Source of the DNA: Elmis aenea
Taxonomy: Eukaryota > Arthropoda > Insecta > Coleoptera > Elmidae
Length of the DNA stretch: 64,000 nucleotides
Reading direction: 5' to 3'
Assembly (NCBI GenBank): GCA_947652605.1
Contig: OX393576.1
Coordinates: 56,954,966 to 57,018,965, forward strand
Numbering within the stretch: the stretch's first letter is position 1; each line of letters starts with the position of its first letter. Under the pieces are notes generated by a model. That model saw only the letters and a list, made by a program, of their open reading frames with translations. It was not told where the DNA came from and made no database searches. Positions 22,065-32,501 of the stretch are shown here, in pieces. Position numbers and translations under genes: made by a program.

Positions 22065-25000
22065 ATGGAAGGTAATACTTTTAGTAATATGTATTTAGTT
22101 TTAAAAGAAGCGTGTAAGAAGTTACAAGAGGGTGGTGGTGGTGGAGGTGACAAGCAATTAATAAAGACTTGGATTAATCACAGTAATCGTTCAATTCTTT
22201 TAATTTTAAGAGCTCTTCGGCTAGAGACTATAAGTGTTGGTGAAAAAAGACATTTAGAAAGTGTTTTAGGTCAAATTAAACGTTGTAAACTAATTTTAAA
22301 TGATTTGTTAACAAGTAAGCAGGGTAGTGGACTTAAGGAATCTCGAAGTCAGAGAGTTACTTGGGAGGATATAAAGAATTGCTTTAAATCGAGAATTCGT
22401 ACAGGAATCATTATTAACCGTAAGCATAAATTATTAAATTCATTTTTTGATGACTGTTTTCATTTATTTGCGAGTCGTTTGAGAAACGAGTACAGAAAAT
22501 ATCAGTGCCCTTTCAAAATAAATTTCGTATTTTGTGCCGAGTTTGTAAAGCAATCTGGAGATAAAAATACCTTTGACGAGAAATTTTTTAATACAAAAAA
22601 CACCCTTATCAATGCGCGTCAGTTAACAAACGACGATTTAAAACTATGGTTCGACAGTAATGTCAGTGAATTTTTTATGACAAAACTAGAAGACTTTCAG
22701 GAAAGGGACAGCGGATGGTCGATCGCGAATATTATCTCACTGGGCGTAAATATTAATAACTGTGAAGAATTATTTCACGCCGGCTCCTCCTATGTAAAAT
22801 TACCAAAGAGTATTAAAGACAAAAAGGCTATTATTAACGTGATTAATCAAGATCACGCATGCTTTGCTCATGCGATAATTTCTGCACTCTACCCAACAAC
22901 AAACCATCCAGAACGTCCTTCATCCTACCCGTATTACGGAGACGTTTTAAATTTACAAAATATTACTTTTCCTATGACCATTAATCAAGTTGCAATATTC
23001 GAGAAACATAACAATATCTCGGTGAATGTTTACGTTCTGCAATTACAAAATTCAGAGTTCATTACTTGTCCCGTATATATAACGTCTAATAAACGAGATA
23101 CCCACGTTAATTTGTTAATGATACAAGATAAGTACACAAACTGTGACGAACATGTTCGTTATCACTTTTGTTGGATCAAGAGTTTATCTCGGTTGATAAG
23201 TTCACAGCTAACTAAAGCGAGATGGAAGGTATTTATATGTGACAGATGTTTGCAATATTTCTATTGCGAATCAAAATTAAATACACATATCATAGATTGT
23301 AACCAAATTAATAAGTGTAGAATTGTCCTACCAACTAAAGAAGAATCCACTTTACGATTTAAAAATTATTGTCACAAGGAATACGTTCCATTCGTAATTT
23401 ACAGCGATTTTGAGTGTATATTAAAACCACTTCCGGAAAACGATCCACCACAATCTACAACAAAATATCAACAGCACGAACCGTTCAGCGTTGCGTACTA
23501 TGTACACTGTAGATTTGATCCCGAATTATCATTTTTTAATTCTTACAGGGGGGCGGATTGTGGTGCTTGGTTCGCGAAAGAATTGGACAAAATTTTATAC
23601 CGTTTAAAAGACTATATATACGCAAACGAACCGATGGATCCGTTGACACCTGCTCAAGAAAATGAGCTTCACGATCCGGCAACAGTTTGTCATATTTGTA
23701 AAAAACCTATTGTAAACAAAACTTATGTTAGGGATCATACCCATTTCCCTATAAAATCACATAACTTTCGAGGTAAAGCTTGTAATAGTTGCAATCTTAA
23801 TTATGATAACGCTAAATATACTGTTCCAGTCGTATTTCACAATTTTACAGGTTATGATTCTCATTTTGTTCTGAAAGATCTAGCTAATGCATTCCCGGGG
23901 GAAATTTCATTATTACCGTTAAATAAAGAAAAATACATATCTTTTACGAAACGTTATCGTGATACGAAATTGAAATTAAGATTTATAGATTCCTATAAAT
24001 TTCTAAGCGCTTCGCTTGACAAACTTGTGTCATATTTAACGAGAGATCAATTTAAGATATTGGACGCACTAAATCCCAACTTGACTGAAACTCAGAAACG
24101 TTTGTTAACAAAAAAGGGAGTTTTTCCCTACGACTATGTAGACAGTTGGCAAAAATTAGACGAAACTCGGCTTCCTGACAAAGAACACTTTTACAGTAAA
24201 CTCAAAAACAGTCATATATCAGACGATGATTTCATACATGCACAAACTGTGTGGGACGCGTTTAACATAACAAACTTAGGAGCGTATAGTGATTTATATT
24301 TAAAAACAGACGTTTTGTTGTTGGCAGACATATTCGAAAATTTCCGAACTGGCTGTAAGGACACCTATGACCTTGACCCCGCTAATTATTATACAACCCC
24401 TGGATTTACATGGGACGCGATGTTGAAGTATACCGGTATCGAGTTAGAACTTTTAACCGACATAGATATGTTACTTTTCGTAGAACGCGGAATTAGAGGA
24501 GGAGTTAGTCAGGTTTCGACAAGACACGCTGTGGCCAATAATAAGTTTATGAATAATTACAATCCAACATTGCCATCGAACTATCTAATGTATTTCGACG
24601 TGAATAATCTTTACGGTTGGGCAATGGCTCAGTATTTACCATATGGCGGTTTTCAGTGGTTAACACAAAACGAAATTGATGTTATGAACGTACTCGAAAT
24701 AAATGATGACTCATCAGTAGGTTATATACTTGAGGTTGATATTGAATATCCTGAACAACTGCACGATTTACATAAATATTTACCTTTTGCACCAGAACAT
24801 CGCATTCCACCGAACAGTAAACATTCGAAATTATTAACAACTTTATATAAAAAAGAAAGATATGTCATACACTATCGAAACTTAAAACAATGTTTGCAGG
24901 CACATTTGACCGTAACAAAAATACACAGAGTGCTTAAGTTCAATCAGAAACCATTTTTGAAAAGTTACATCGACTTAAATACAAGTAAACGACAGTCAGC

Positions 25001-25897
25001 AAAAAATGACTTTGACAAGCACTTCTACAAGCTCATGAATAACGCAGTGTACGGTAAATTTATGCAGAACGTACGAAAGCATAAGCTAATTAAATTGGTG
25101 AATCGGTGGGAGGGATGGTGAATCGGTGGGAGGGACGGTATGGTGCAAAATATTATATTAATCAACCCAATTTTCATAGTTGTGCAATTTTTGATGATAA
25201 TCTTGTAGCTATAGAATTAAATAAGCTTACAATTCACTTCAATAAACCTGTTTATGTAGGTAATAGGTATGTGTATATTAGATTTATCGAAATTGTGTTT
25301 GTACGATTTTCATTACAATTATATGTTAACTAAGTTTCCAATTGACAATTGTAAATTGTTATACACCGATACTGATAGCTTGCTATATTTAATACACTGT
25401 AATAATTTTTATGACGTCATGAAACGTGACATTGATTATTTTGACACGAGTGATTACGACCCACACAACGTCTACGGAATGCCTTTAGTCAATAAGAAGA
25501 TACCAGGTTGATGAAAGATGAAAATAACGGGCGCCTTATGACAGAATTTGTCGGTCTAAGGTCGAAAATGTATGGTTTTAAACTTGATGAAACAGTTGTT
25601 AACGTAGTTAAAAAAGCTAAAGGCGTTAGCGCGAACGTAGTTAAAAAAGTCATAAGTTTCGACGACTATATGAAGTGTCTGAAAACAAACATCGAAATTA
25701 GCGCTTCGCAGCGTTTTATAAAATCTTCGGCACACAACGTTTTCAGCGTGAAACAAACGAAAATTGCTTTGAGCGCATACGACGATAAACGCTACATATT
25801 ACCCAATGGTGTGGACATGTTGCCTTGGGGTCATTACGCAGTGGGGGAAGCGTATTTAAGCGCGCAAACATTGCCACTCGACAGTCAGTTATCATGA
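22065..25897 (+). pseudogene. pPolB: protein-primed family B DNA polymerase (pPolB), frame-broken
   Basis: The replicative polymerase of Polintons, about 1,270 codons in total. From the ATG at 22065, in order: an N-terminal region with a DHACFAHAI segment (about residue 265), a zinc-finger-like ICDRC...H...C (about 391-412), and exonuclease motif I YSDFECIL (about 447). An embedded zinc block CHICKKP...RDHTHF...CNSCN (542-580) interrupts it, then ExoII HNFTGYDSH, ExoIII YLKTDVLLLADIF, polymerase motif A FDVNNLYGWA and motif B NNAVYGKF. Motif C YTDTDS lies at about 25363 in another frame. There are three breaks: a 20-bp tandem duplication (25096-25135), a 7-bp tandem duplication (25257-25269), and a single-base frame change with a stop near 25505-25512. 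The replicase is therefore not made intact from this copy. Confidence 0.93.
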
Positions 25898-26364
25898 TTG
25901 TGCCCGATATTAACGATATTATAAGTGAAGACTGCATTACGGAGGATGACATCGATCCAACACAGATAGAAGAATTTCTTCTACCTGCACACTCGCACTG
26001 TGTGAACGTCGTCGATGAGTTTTTGTGGAATACGCATTATCACAACAAACTGCTGGATGCCCTTTATTCCCACGAAGAAGAGTGTTACTTATTTTATTCG
26101 TTAAATTCGTTTACGCACAAAACAATCAATTTCGTTTGCAGTCGTTGTGTGGACGTGGCAAAATTTGTTTGGTTTAACTCGATACCAAATGCGTTTGTTA
26201 AACGTCATCATTGTCATATGCGTTTTATAATTTTTTGTGATAAATGTAAGCAGCTGTGTAATAACCAACCAAATGGAAAATGTACGTATTTAAGTTTTGA
26301 TAATAATATAGAGTCGGAAAACGTTTCGGCAAACAATTTCGTTGCCGTTCCGTATCTTAAATAG
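25894..26364 (+). CDS. 156-aa Cys/His-rich Polinton protein
   Basis: I choose the ATG at 25894, which overlaps the polymerase stop as ATGA; the frame is open further upstream but there it runs over the polymerase. The product starts MIVPDINDIISEDCITEDD, is acidic at the N-terminus, and then has a run of metal-site-like residues: CSRCVD, HHCHMRF, CDKCKQLC and NGKC. A zinc-binding role is plausible but the family is not recognised. The 3' end of the gene is duplicated downstream (26466 onward). Confidence 0.55.
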   Translation: MIVPDINDIISEDCITEDDIDPTQIEEFLLPAHSHCVNVVDEFLWNTHYHNKLLDALYSHEEECYLFYSLNSFTHKTINFVCSRCVDVAKFVWFNSIPNAFVKRHHCHMRFIIFCDKCKQLCNNQPNGKCTYLSFDNNIESENVSANNFVAVPYLK

Positions 26365-26665
26365 TAGTTTTAAGGAAGAAAAAAATCATAAAATATTAAA
26401 ATAAGACAAAAAAAAATGTATTTTGTTAATCCTTATTTTGTAGTTGTAGGATATATATACATATAATGTGTAATAACCAACCAAATGGAAATTGTACTTA
26501 TTTTAGTTTTGATCATAATAATATAGTCGGAACACGTTCCGTCTCTTAAATAGTAGTTTTAAGGGGAAAAAAAATCATAAAAATATAAAAATAAGACAAA
26601 AAAATGTGTGTTGTTAATCTTTATTTTGTAGTTGTAGTACAATAAAATATATAAAAATAATTTTT
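26256..26665. repeat. tandem duplication of about 210 bp at the convergence of the two gene blocks
   Basis: GTGTAATAACCAACCAAATG occurs at 26256 and again at 26466. Similarity continues through ATAGTAGTTTTAAGG and ATTTTGTAGTTGTAG, with small indels. Copy 1 contains the end of the Cys/His gene. Copy 2 is non-coding and ends at AATAAAATATATAAA, which contains a polyadenylation signal usable by the rightward block. Confidence 0.75.
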
Positions 26666-26671
26666 GATTTA

Positions 26672-27727
26672 TTAGTAGATAATGTCCTCTTCACGCAATT
26701 CTTCGACGATAGACTGAATTTCGTTGTTGTGATTACTATTGCCAGCCATCCGGGAAGCCCATAATAAACGTAAACGGCCTACGAGTTCGGCCGGATGATT
26801 CCAGTAAACGTATTCTAGGGGCTTTTCGCTATAGGACATTCGCTCTCCGCCCCCAGATTTAAGTCGCCGTGCTCTTTTAGTCGGAGTTGTTGCACTGCTA
26901 TGGGACAACATTCCCTCTCCGCCCCAAGATTTAAGTCGCCGTGCTCTTTTAGTCGGAGTTGCACTGCTTGTCGGAGAACCTTCAATTATCGGTTTGATGA
27001 TCTGCAAATACTTATAACCTTTGTTGCTCTTAACCCTGCCTTGCGGGTCAAAACGGTGTTTGTACAAATTGGTTTGTTCCAGTATTTTTTTATAGTTTGA
27101 CGAGTCTTCGCGATTGTATCCAGTTGGGATTTTCATAAAAATCAGTTCGTATAATCCAGGTGTACCCCTGTATCTCACGTCATTTATAACGATATCGGAG
27201 CCGACAATTTGTATAGGGGTGTTACCCAATGACCAAGAATCGTTCGTTTGATCGTAATGCATGCCAAACGTATAATCGATTTCTCTGTCGTCATCCTTAA
27301 TTAATTTTTGAACGTATTGACGTGGAAGTAACTCGTACTGCTCGAGAAAGTGTTGTAGGACCGTCTCATCGACATTGGCTACACTGTCTCTGAGACTTTG
27401 AAGGCTAGGTATTTCGTCATCGTTGATAAAGGGAGTCGATTCAGCTACAGCTTCAGTTGTAAGAAAACTAGGTTGTGGCTTTGGTGTTGGTGGTGGTGGT
27501 GGTGGTGTTGGTGTCACAGCTTCATTTTTTTCAGGTTTTATTTCCCGTTTGATAGGTTTTTTCGATTGTCGTACGATTTCCTTTAGTGGCTCTATTATTG
27601 GTTTAAACGTTTCTTCACGTCTTACATTCTCCTCTGCCTGGCTCAGTTTTAAGGCTTTGTACTTGCTTTTAACAGCTTTACTGGTAGTAATTAGTTCTCT
27701 TTTTAGTTTTTCGTCTTTTTTGTTCAT
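26672..27727 (-). CDS. Polinton structural/accessory protein with DUF8207-type domain
   Basis: The ATG at 27727 (MNKKDEKLKREL) is chosen over the longer non-ATG frame, whose extra residues come from an ATG-trinucleotide run. Product of 351 residues: a charged helical N-terminus; a proline run (about 80-90); then a globular block with DYTFGMHYDQ, LGNTPIQIVGSDIVIND and RYRGTPGLYELIFMK. That block leads to KSNKGYKYLQIIKPI, which I recognise as the segment common to many Polinton proteins (listed, as I recall, as DUF8207). Near the C-terminus the basic block TPTKRARRLKS occurs twice and looks like a nuclear localisation signal. Exact role unknown; it is last in the leftward block, next to the ATPase. 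Confidence 0.75.
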   Translation of the reverse strand: MNKKDEKLKRELITTSKAVKSKYKALKLSQAEENVRREETFKPIIEPLKEIVRQSKKPIKREIKPEKNEAVTPTPPPPPPTPKPQPSFLTTEAVAESTPFINDDEIPSLQSLRDSVANVDETVLQHFLEQYELLPRQYVQKLIKDDDREIDYTFGMHYDQTNDSWSLGNTPIQIVGSDIVINDVRYRGTPGLYELIFMKIPTGYNREDSSNYKKILEQTNLYKHRFDPQGRVKSNKGYKYLQIIKPIIEGSPTSSATPTKRARRLKSWGGEGMLSHSSATTPTKRARRLKSGGGERMSYSEKPLEYVYWNHPAELVGRLRLLWASRMAGNSNHNNEIQSIVEELREEDIIY

Positions 27728-27781
27728 GATGATGATGATGATGATCACTGTACGATCTAAGACCAACTGAAGACGATCATA

Positions 27782-28474
27782 CTAAATGCACATATAACAA
27801 TCAAATCCTTTACGATAGCGACCATTTTTTATTTCACTATCTTTGTCTATCACCAACACACCGTATTTGTTATCCTTCCAACACAAGTTACAGACTTTCT
27901 TGAACTGTTGATACGACATGTCGGTGTTGACGTGATCACCGTAGACGTGTTGCAGATTTAAATCATCTTGTTTAAATAACACTATTAAATTTGCGTTATC
28001 TCTAATCAGTTGCTTCGGAATTTTCGAATAAGTTTGACATAGGTAAAAGCAATCAAGGTTTTTGTGTCTCCCCATACTGAAGTACTCACGCATATTGTTT
28101 TGTTTGTCGCACGACACGTCCTCGAAAATAAAAATCGAATTAGGTTTGGCGTCCGTCGGGGTGCATATATCTTCGTTATCGGTGTAGGTATAATAGCCGA
28201 TTTCTTGTACACGTTCGAAGACGTGCTTTAGAAATTGGTATTTCGGCTGATGTAAAGATTTCGAGTAGACATATACGTTCTCGAACCTTAGACCGTTCGA
28301 ATCGGTGAGCAAACTTATTATTAAGTTGGTTTTACCAGAATTTGATGGACCACAAATTAAACACCGGATCGATGAAGGCAACAACACGCCATGTCTACGT
28401 TTACAGTGTACGATTTCTAGTTTGCTATCTAGATTATTTATCGGTAATGACACCGGTTGTTTGACTAATCTCAT
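27782..28474 (-). CDS. A32/FtsK-like DNA packaging ATPase
   Basis: The ATG at 28474 gives 230 residues. Walker A is GPSNSGKT (residues 42-49) and Walker B is SIFIFEDV (113-120). Then come the LCQTYSKIPKQLIRDN segment (sensor-like region) and a Cys-containing C-terminus. This matches the genome-packaging ATPase of Polintons and related viruses, which drives DNA into the capsid. The frame is intact with both nucleotide-binding motifs. Upstream neighbour ends 11 bp away; the genes are tightly packed and co-oriented with the capsid genes. Confidence 0.9.
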   Translation of the reverse strand: MRLVKQPVSLPINNLDSKLEIVHCKRRHGVLLPSSIRCLICGPSNSGKTNLIISLLTDSNGLRFENVYVYSKSLHQPKYQFLKHVFERVQEIGYYTYTDNEDICTPTDAKPNSIFIFEDVSCDKQNNMREYFSMGRHKNLDCFYLCQTYSKIPKQLIRDNANLIVLFKQDDLNLQHVYGDHVNTDMSYQQFKKVCNLCWKDNKYGVLVIDKDSEIKNGRYRKGFDCYMCI

Positions 28475-28484
28475 GATCCTCACT

Positions 28485-28895
28485 CTATAAACTCAAATGA
28501 GTTTCTAACTTTTTTAATCTCTCTTCTACAGTTTTAAATTTTAGATCTACAAGATCTACAACAAACTGGACGTTCACTGCATCGAGATTATCGTTAGGTG
28601 TTCCTACGTTAGCAAGACGTTTCTTGTTACAATTAAACATGTTATTTTTTAAAACTAAACACTTGCTTTCGAGTTGGAATAGGGGGGCCTTTACACGGTT
28701 CGGAATAGTTTTTTCTACGTATCTCTTCGTAGATGCATCATGATCTTCCATCGGATCGACGACGTTGCACAATCTTTTATATTCGAGGTTAAAATTACCC
28801 GCTTCGGTTAGCTTAAAGCCTTGTCCGGGAATTCCACGTAAAAGTTTCGTGGAAGCGGCTTTTGCGCTATGTCTACCGAATTTGTCCACATTCAT
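28485..28895 (-). CDS. Polinton protein with fibre-like repeats and C-terminal coiled coil
   Basis: The ATG at 28895 (MNVDKFGRHS) gives 136 residues. Two short repeats are visible, RLCNVVDPMEDHDASTKRYV and RLANVGTPNDNLDAVNVQFV. Their pattern (L-x-N-V-x-x-P ... D-A-x-N/T-x-x-x-V) recalls the trimeric fibre repeats of phage tail proteins. A leucine heptad-like tail (VVDLVDLKFKTVEERLKKLE) suggests a coiled coil. I infer a minor virion or spike protein; no function is proven. Confidence 0.6.
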   Translation of the reverse strand: MNVDKFGRHSAKAASTKLLRGIPGQGFKLTEAGNFNLEYKRLCNVVDPMEDHDASTKRYVEKTIPNRVKAPLFQLESKCLVLKNNMFNCNKKRLANVGTPNDNLDAVNVQFVVDLVDLKFKTVEERLKKLETHLSL

Positions 28896-28931
28896 TTTGA
28901 CAATAACAATATACTGCACGTCATTCCACTT

Positions 28932-29833
28932 TTATAGCACGATGTTTGTTTTATCTATCCACGAGCGTTCGTCGAGTCCGAGCCATTTTACGTACAACTT
29001 ATTGCCTTTACGTCGCAATATCTTTTCAACGAGATACACGTCGGGATTGTGTGTTTTTTGCAATTCGTACTCATAAAATCCTCCTTTAATAGGTCTTCCG
29101 TTCATATCTTCAAGTATGTACGTCACTGGATTGGTTATCTGCACTTTGACGATTTTAAAAAGCTCGGTGGACCAGGACGGTGTATACCCTTTCTCAAAGA
29201 CGCTTTTGTATTTACTAACCTAACCACTTGACCGACTTTATAACGACTTTTACCAAACATTTTGATGTGATCGTACGCGTTTAATTTTGTACGCGGACCC
29301 ACATTGATCGGTTTCATTTTAATCGTGCGGTGTTTGCGATGATTGTAAGTTTTAATTACATCATCCAATATGTCTATCCATTTATATTTACCTCTAAGAC
29401 TAAACCGTTTGTACAAGTCATTTTTGATCGTACGTATGGCCCGTTCCGCAATAGCACTTTTTTTTACACTGAAAGTTGAATAATGATTTATATTATATTT
29501 TTGCATAAGGGACTGGAAGAATTTATTGTAAAATTCAGTCCCGTTATCGGTCTGTAAATTTTTCGGTGTTCCACCAATTTTCAAGATACTCTCGAATGCA
29601 TCTGCTACGTGATACGCAGCTTTTGATTTTAACGGTCGAGTCCAAATATATTTCGAAAAACAATCTATAACTAAAAGGATATACTTGTGGCCTCTGTTTT
29701 CTTTCGCATATGCTTGGAAATCGGCCAGATCGGATTGCCACAGATCACGCAAATGTTTAACGATTGTTCGACGTCTCGGAAAGTTCTTGCGTGCCTGCTT
29801 ATGTAATTCATTGACTACTTGCTGTTTGGACAT
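28932..29833 (-). pseudogene. Polinton retroviral-type integrase, frameshifted
   Basis: From the ATG at 29833 the frame shows the DDE core: D35 (WQSDLADF), D96 (QTDNGTEF) and E130 (SAIAERAIRTIK). After KVGQVVRL, at about 29213-29222, a single-base frame change moves the remainder into the adjacent frame, which runs to 28932. That part holds NPVTYILEDM and a chromodomain-like end with KLYVKWLGLDERSWI. The enzyme class cuts and joins element ends to the target, producing 6-bp duplications. Catalytic residues are intact but the full protein is not encoded without a frame change. The C-terminal half aligns with the outer element's fragment at 15823-16212. Confidence 0.92.
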
Positions 29834-29878
29834 ATTCGTGTTAACTAACAAAAAAAACACCAGTGGAAGTAAAATATA

Positions 29879-30328
29879 TTAGTACGGGTGCAAAATATAA
29901 TCGTAGATTAATTTAACGTTTTTCACAGCGCACACACCGCTTTCGTGATAGAAACAGTGTGCGTTTGCATTGGTCGCTGGAAAAAAACGTGGAATGTTTT
30001 CCAAGTCGATGATGTCATTCTTGATATACTTTTTCAAATAATTACTTTTCATTCTACCTTTGCAATATACCACAGCAACACGTCGTTGTATGTCGTTTAA
30101 TATATGTGGTATTCGCGATACGTCGACGTCACCTTCAGTCCAATGTAATTTATGGTAATTTTGAGTTAACCACTGTGCCTGACGTTGTAATGACTTCGAT
30201 AAATACTTGAACGGAAACGGTTCCTTAAACACGTAATGGCCGATACGTTCACCGTCCCATATAGCCATTTCCTTGGGAACAAAGTCGGGTGTTCGGAAGC
30301 CTTGCAAGTCGATTACTACACAATTCAT
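29879..30328 (-). CDS. Polinton nuclease-like protein (degenerate DEDD exonuclease fold?)
   Basis: The ATG at 30328 gives 149 residues starting MNCVVIDLQGFRTPDFVPKE. The V-I-D-x-Q-G-F start, followed by a lysine/glutamate block and a later HESGVCAVKNVKLIYDYI segment, is a recurrent Polinton accessory protein. The N-terminal strand resembles the first motif of DEDD exonucleases with the second acidic residue replaced, so catalysis is doubtful. The ATG overlaps the capsid stop codon (ATGA), suggesting coupled translation. Intact frame. Confidence 0.55.
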   Translation of the reverse strand: MNCVVIDLQGFRTPDFVPKEMAIWDGERIGHYVFKEPFPFKYLSKSLQRQAQWLTQNYHKLHWTEGDVDVSRIPHILNDIQRRVAVVYCKGRMKSNYLKKYIKNDIIDLENIPRFFPATNANAHCFYHESGVCAVKNVKLIYDYILHPY

Positions 30329-31516
30329 AGTTTGCGAACGTCCCCGTCCAGTGGTCTGTACTGTACAACACAATCGTGTAGAATGAGAGCATATGCTGTA
30401 GTGTCAGCTGTAAAAAGACGTGAAGCCTCAAATTCCAAACGAATGTCAACGGTAGACGATTTGAGAGATTCATTTTGTTTCGAGCAGTCGACTACGTACA
30501 CGGCCAACCCCAGAAACTGTTTGTACGACAGCAACGGTTAATTCGAATGATTGTAATAGCTCTTTTGAAAATTAGCGTAGCTCTGATATGCCAAGGCGTA
30601 TTGTTTATTTTCAATATCCAGATTCCATTGTTCGTACGGGTAAACATCGTGCAAATGCAACTTGATGTTGGCCAAAAAACTATGATCGAAAACACTCGAA
30701 TCGACTAGGAAATTATTTTTACGACCTTGCTGAAACCCTATGATTACATATCGTGGTTTTTCTAGATGTCTGGAAGTTTTCACAGGCCAAACGTCTGCTT
30801 TAGCGACGCGCATCGACGGTAACTCGTACAAGTCCCATTTGCGAAAAGCTATACTGATCGGTGCATTTTTGTTCAACTGTTTCAGCATATCCAATTTCGC
30901 CTCTTCGTTTAATCTTACGTGCGGTACCTTCCATTGAATTTTACTCAGTTCTATTGTAGCTTCTTCTTGACTTTTGTAGCAATTGCTATCGGTTTTAGAT
31001 CGGATCAATATAAGTTCCAAACTCGTGTTGACGAACACCTTTTGATAATCCTCAGCCGAACCTAATAAATGTTTTAAAGGTACGCATGCATGCGTTAAAT
31101 CGAATGTTGTCCAACACACTATCATCCAAATACCATCCGGCCACTTGAAGAGCCTTACTTTCAAATCCATTGTAGGATACCAAGCCCTTCAATGTACTCG
31201 TAATACCCGGTTGTTTTGTGGCGTCAATCTCCTGTCCATTTAATTCCAACCTAATTTCGTCGAAAAGGAACGCCATCGCGTTATTGGTGAACGTGAACGG
31301 TTTCGTCACATCTTTGCGTTTCACTTCACGCTCGATATACAGAAAACTATCGCAAATAGCTGTCAGCAAATCTTGACGTTGAATGCGTATTCGGATTTCA
31401 TCGGTGTTTGCGAACTTTGCCGAACCATATGGTTGGTAGGTATGTAGCTCTTCACTCGAAATTAATTCGTCGAATACTACACCGTCGAAGACGTTCAATT
31501 TTTCGACCGATGCCAT
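30325..31516 (-). pseudogene. major capsid protein (double jelly-roll type), broken
   Basis: About 395 codons. The N-terminal part (31516 downward, MASVEKLNVFDGV) has the typical FANTDEIRIRIQRQDLLT and IRLELNGQEID strands. A 4-bp tandem duplication of ATGC at about 31086-31093 shifts the frame. The middle part (VPLKHLLGSAEDYQKVFVNT, ILIRSKTDSN) continues in the second frame and is ended by an in-frame TAA at 30538-30540. The C-terminal part (LSYKQFLGLAVYVVDC to the stop at 30325) follows in that same frame. These blocks fit the Polinton capsid shell protein. Two independent lesions make it a pseudogene. Confidence 0.85.
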
Positions 31517-31659
31517 AGATGTTTTTTCACCTTCAGTCCAATGGATTGCAAAAAAAGTAAATCGTCACGTGTTAACGGCACCGCTGCTTGCGATCGAATA
31601 AGTTTGTTTCGATAAGTAAATTGCCTTTTATTACTTGTGGCACAAAAATCTATTCCCAT
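31495..31659 (-). CDS. 54-aa basic protein between penton and capsid genes
   Basis: A short ATG frame, MGIDFCATSNKRQFTYRN..., ending ...KKHLWHRSKN. It fits exactly between the penton gene stop (31661) and the capsid gene, overlapping the capsid ATG by 22 bp. It is basic, with a TYRNKLIRSQ segment and a PLTRDDLLFLQSIGL segment that look conserved-protein-like rather than random. Position suggests a small virion component. The family assignment is uncertain. Confidence 0.5.
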   Translation of the reverse strand: MGIDFCATSNKRQFTYRNKLIRSQAAVPLTRDDLLFLQSIGLKVKKHLWHRSKN

Positions 31660-31660
31660 T

Positions 31661-32356
31661 TTAGTCGGTCAATTGTTTAAGTTCTAATCTAATCGATACT
31701 TTTTCACCACCAAAATCCACGAAATCACCGTCTTGATCCACTAGAGCCAACGTAATATTATCTATCCTATTTTTTATAACTGGTAAATATATAATGTTCG
31801 TTGGTTCTTTAGTCAATCTATAGCCCGGTTCAACGTTCACGTCGAATTCAAAAATCGTATGAGACAAGTTGTCGTTGTAATACGCTCCACTGGTTATGTT
31901 ACACTCAATTCTAATGTTTACGACTTTGACAATTTCTACCGGACGATCTGATGAATGTACAATATTCGGTGGTAATAGTTTCGAGAAACCTAATATTGAT
32001 CCAACGGAATCGGTCTTGGTAAAATCTAAGACAAATTTACTGTTAATTTCACACTTCAAAGTGTTATTGTTCGGTCGAAGCAACACGTTCTCACTGCCCA
32101 ATTTATCCTGAAGATAGTTGTTTATCTCAGTAACTTCGTAAGCTCCCGGTGGTATTATAATCACTTTCTGCTGACCGTCTAAATAATAAAATTTGTTATT
32201 GCCCGCGTGGACGTTTTCAATAGAGTTATAACTGTAGAATCCTACTAAACCCAGTCCGTACGAGTAATTAGGATTTAATTCTATCGGTGGGTAGTACGTA
32301 CTAGTAAGGATATTACTTGTGCCCGTCAGTGTGAAAGTTCGAGACATCACTGGCAT
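31661..32356 (-). CDS. penton / minor capsid protein (single jelly-roll)
   Basis: ATG at 32356, 231 residues, intact. Beta-rich throughout. Recognisable Polinton penton landmarks are the NYSYGLGLVGFYSYNSI strand, the IIIPPGAYEVTEINNYL motif with a following NNTLKCEI strand, and SVGSILGFSKLL. In Polintons and relatives this protein forms the capsid vertices. It is upstream of the 54-aa and capsid genes in the leftward block. Confidence 0.85.
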   Translation of the reverse strand: MPVMSRTFTLTGTSNILTSTYYPPIELNPNYSYGLGLVGFYSYNSIENVHAGNNKFYYLDGQQKVIIIPPGAYEVTEINNYLQDKLGSENVLLRPNNNTLKCEINSKFVLDFTKTDSVGSILGFSKLLPPNIVHSSDRPVEIVKVVNIRIECNITSGAYYNDNLSHTIFEFDVNVEPGYRLTKEPTNIIYLPVIKNRIDNITLALVDQDGDFVDFGGEKVSIRLELKQLTD

Positions 32357-32501
32357 TGTAATTGTCCACTCCTACGATTTATATCCAACGATTTGACTTC
32401 ACGAATGAAACCCCTCATTTGTTCATAATCTTTAATTAACTGTTATGTAGTTTTTATATTCTTCAAGAGTCGAGTTAGTTTCCATTTAAACTCTGCCCGC
32501 T

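Noticed and set aside
27398..27770. Gly/Trp/Phe-rich plus-strand frames opposite the DUF8207-type gene
   Set aside because: Shadow of the proline run (CCA/ACC codons) on the other strand.
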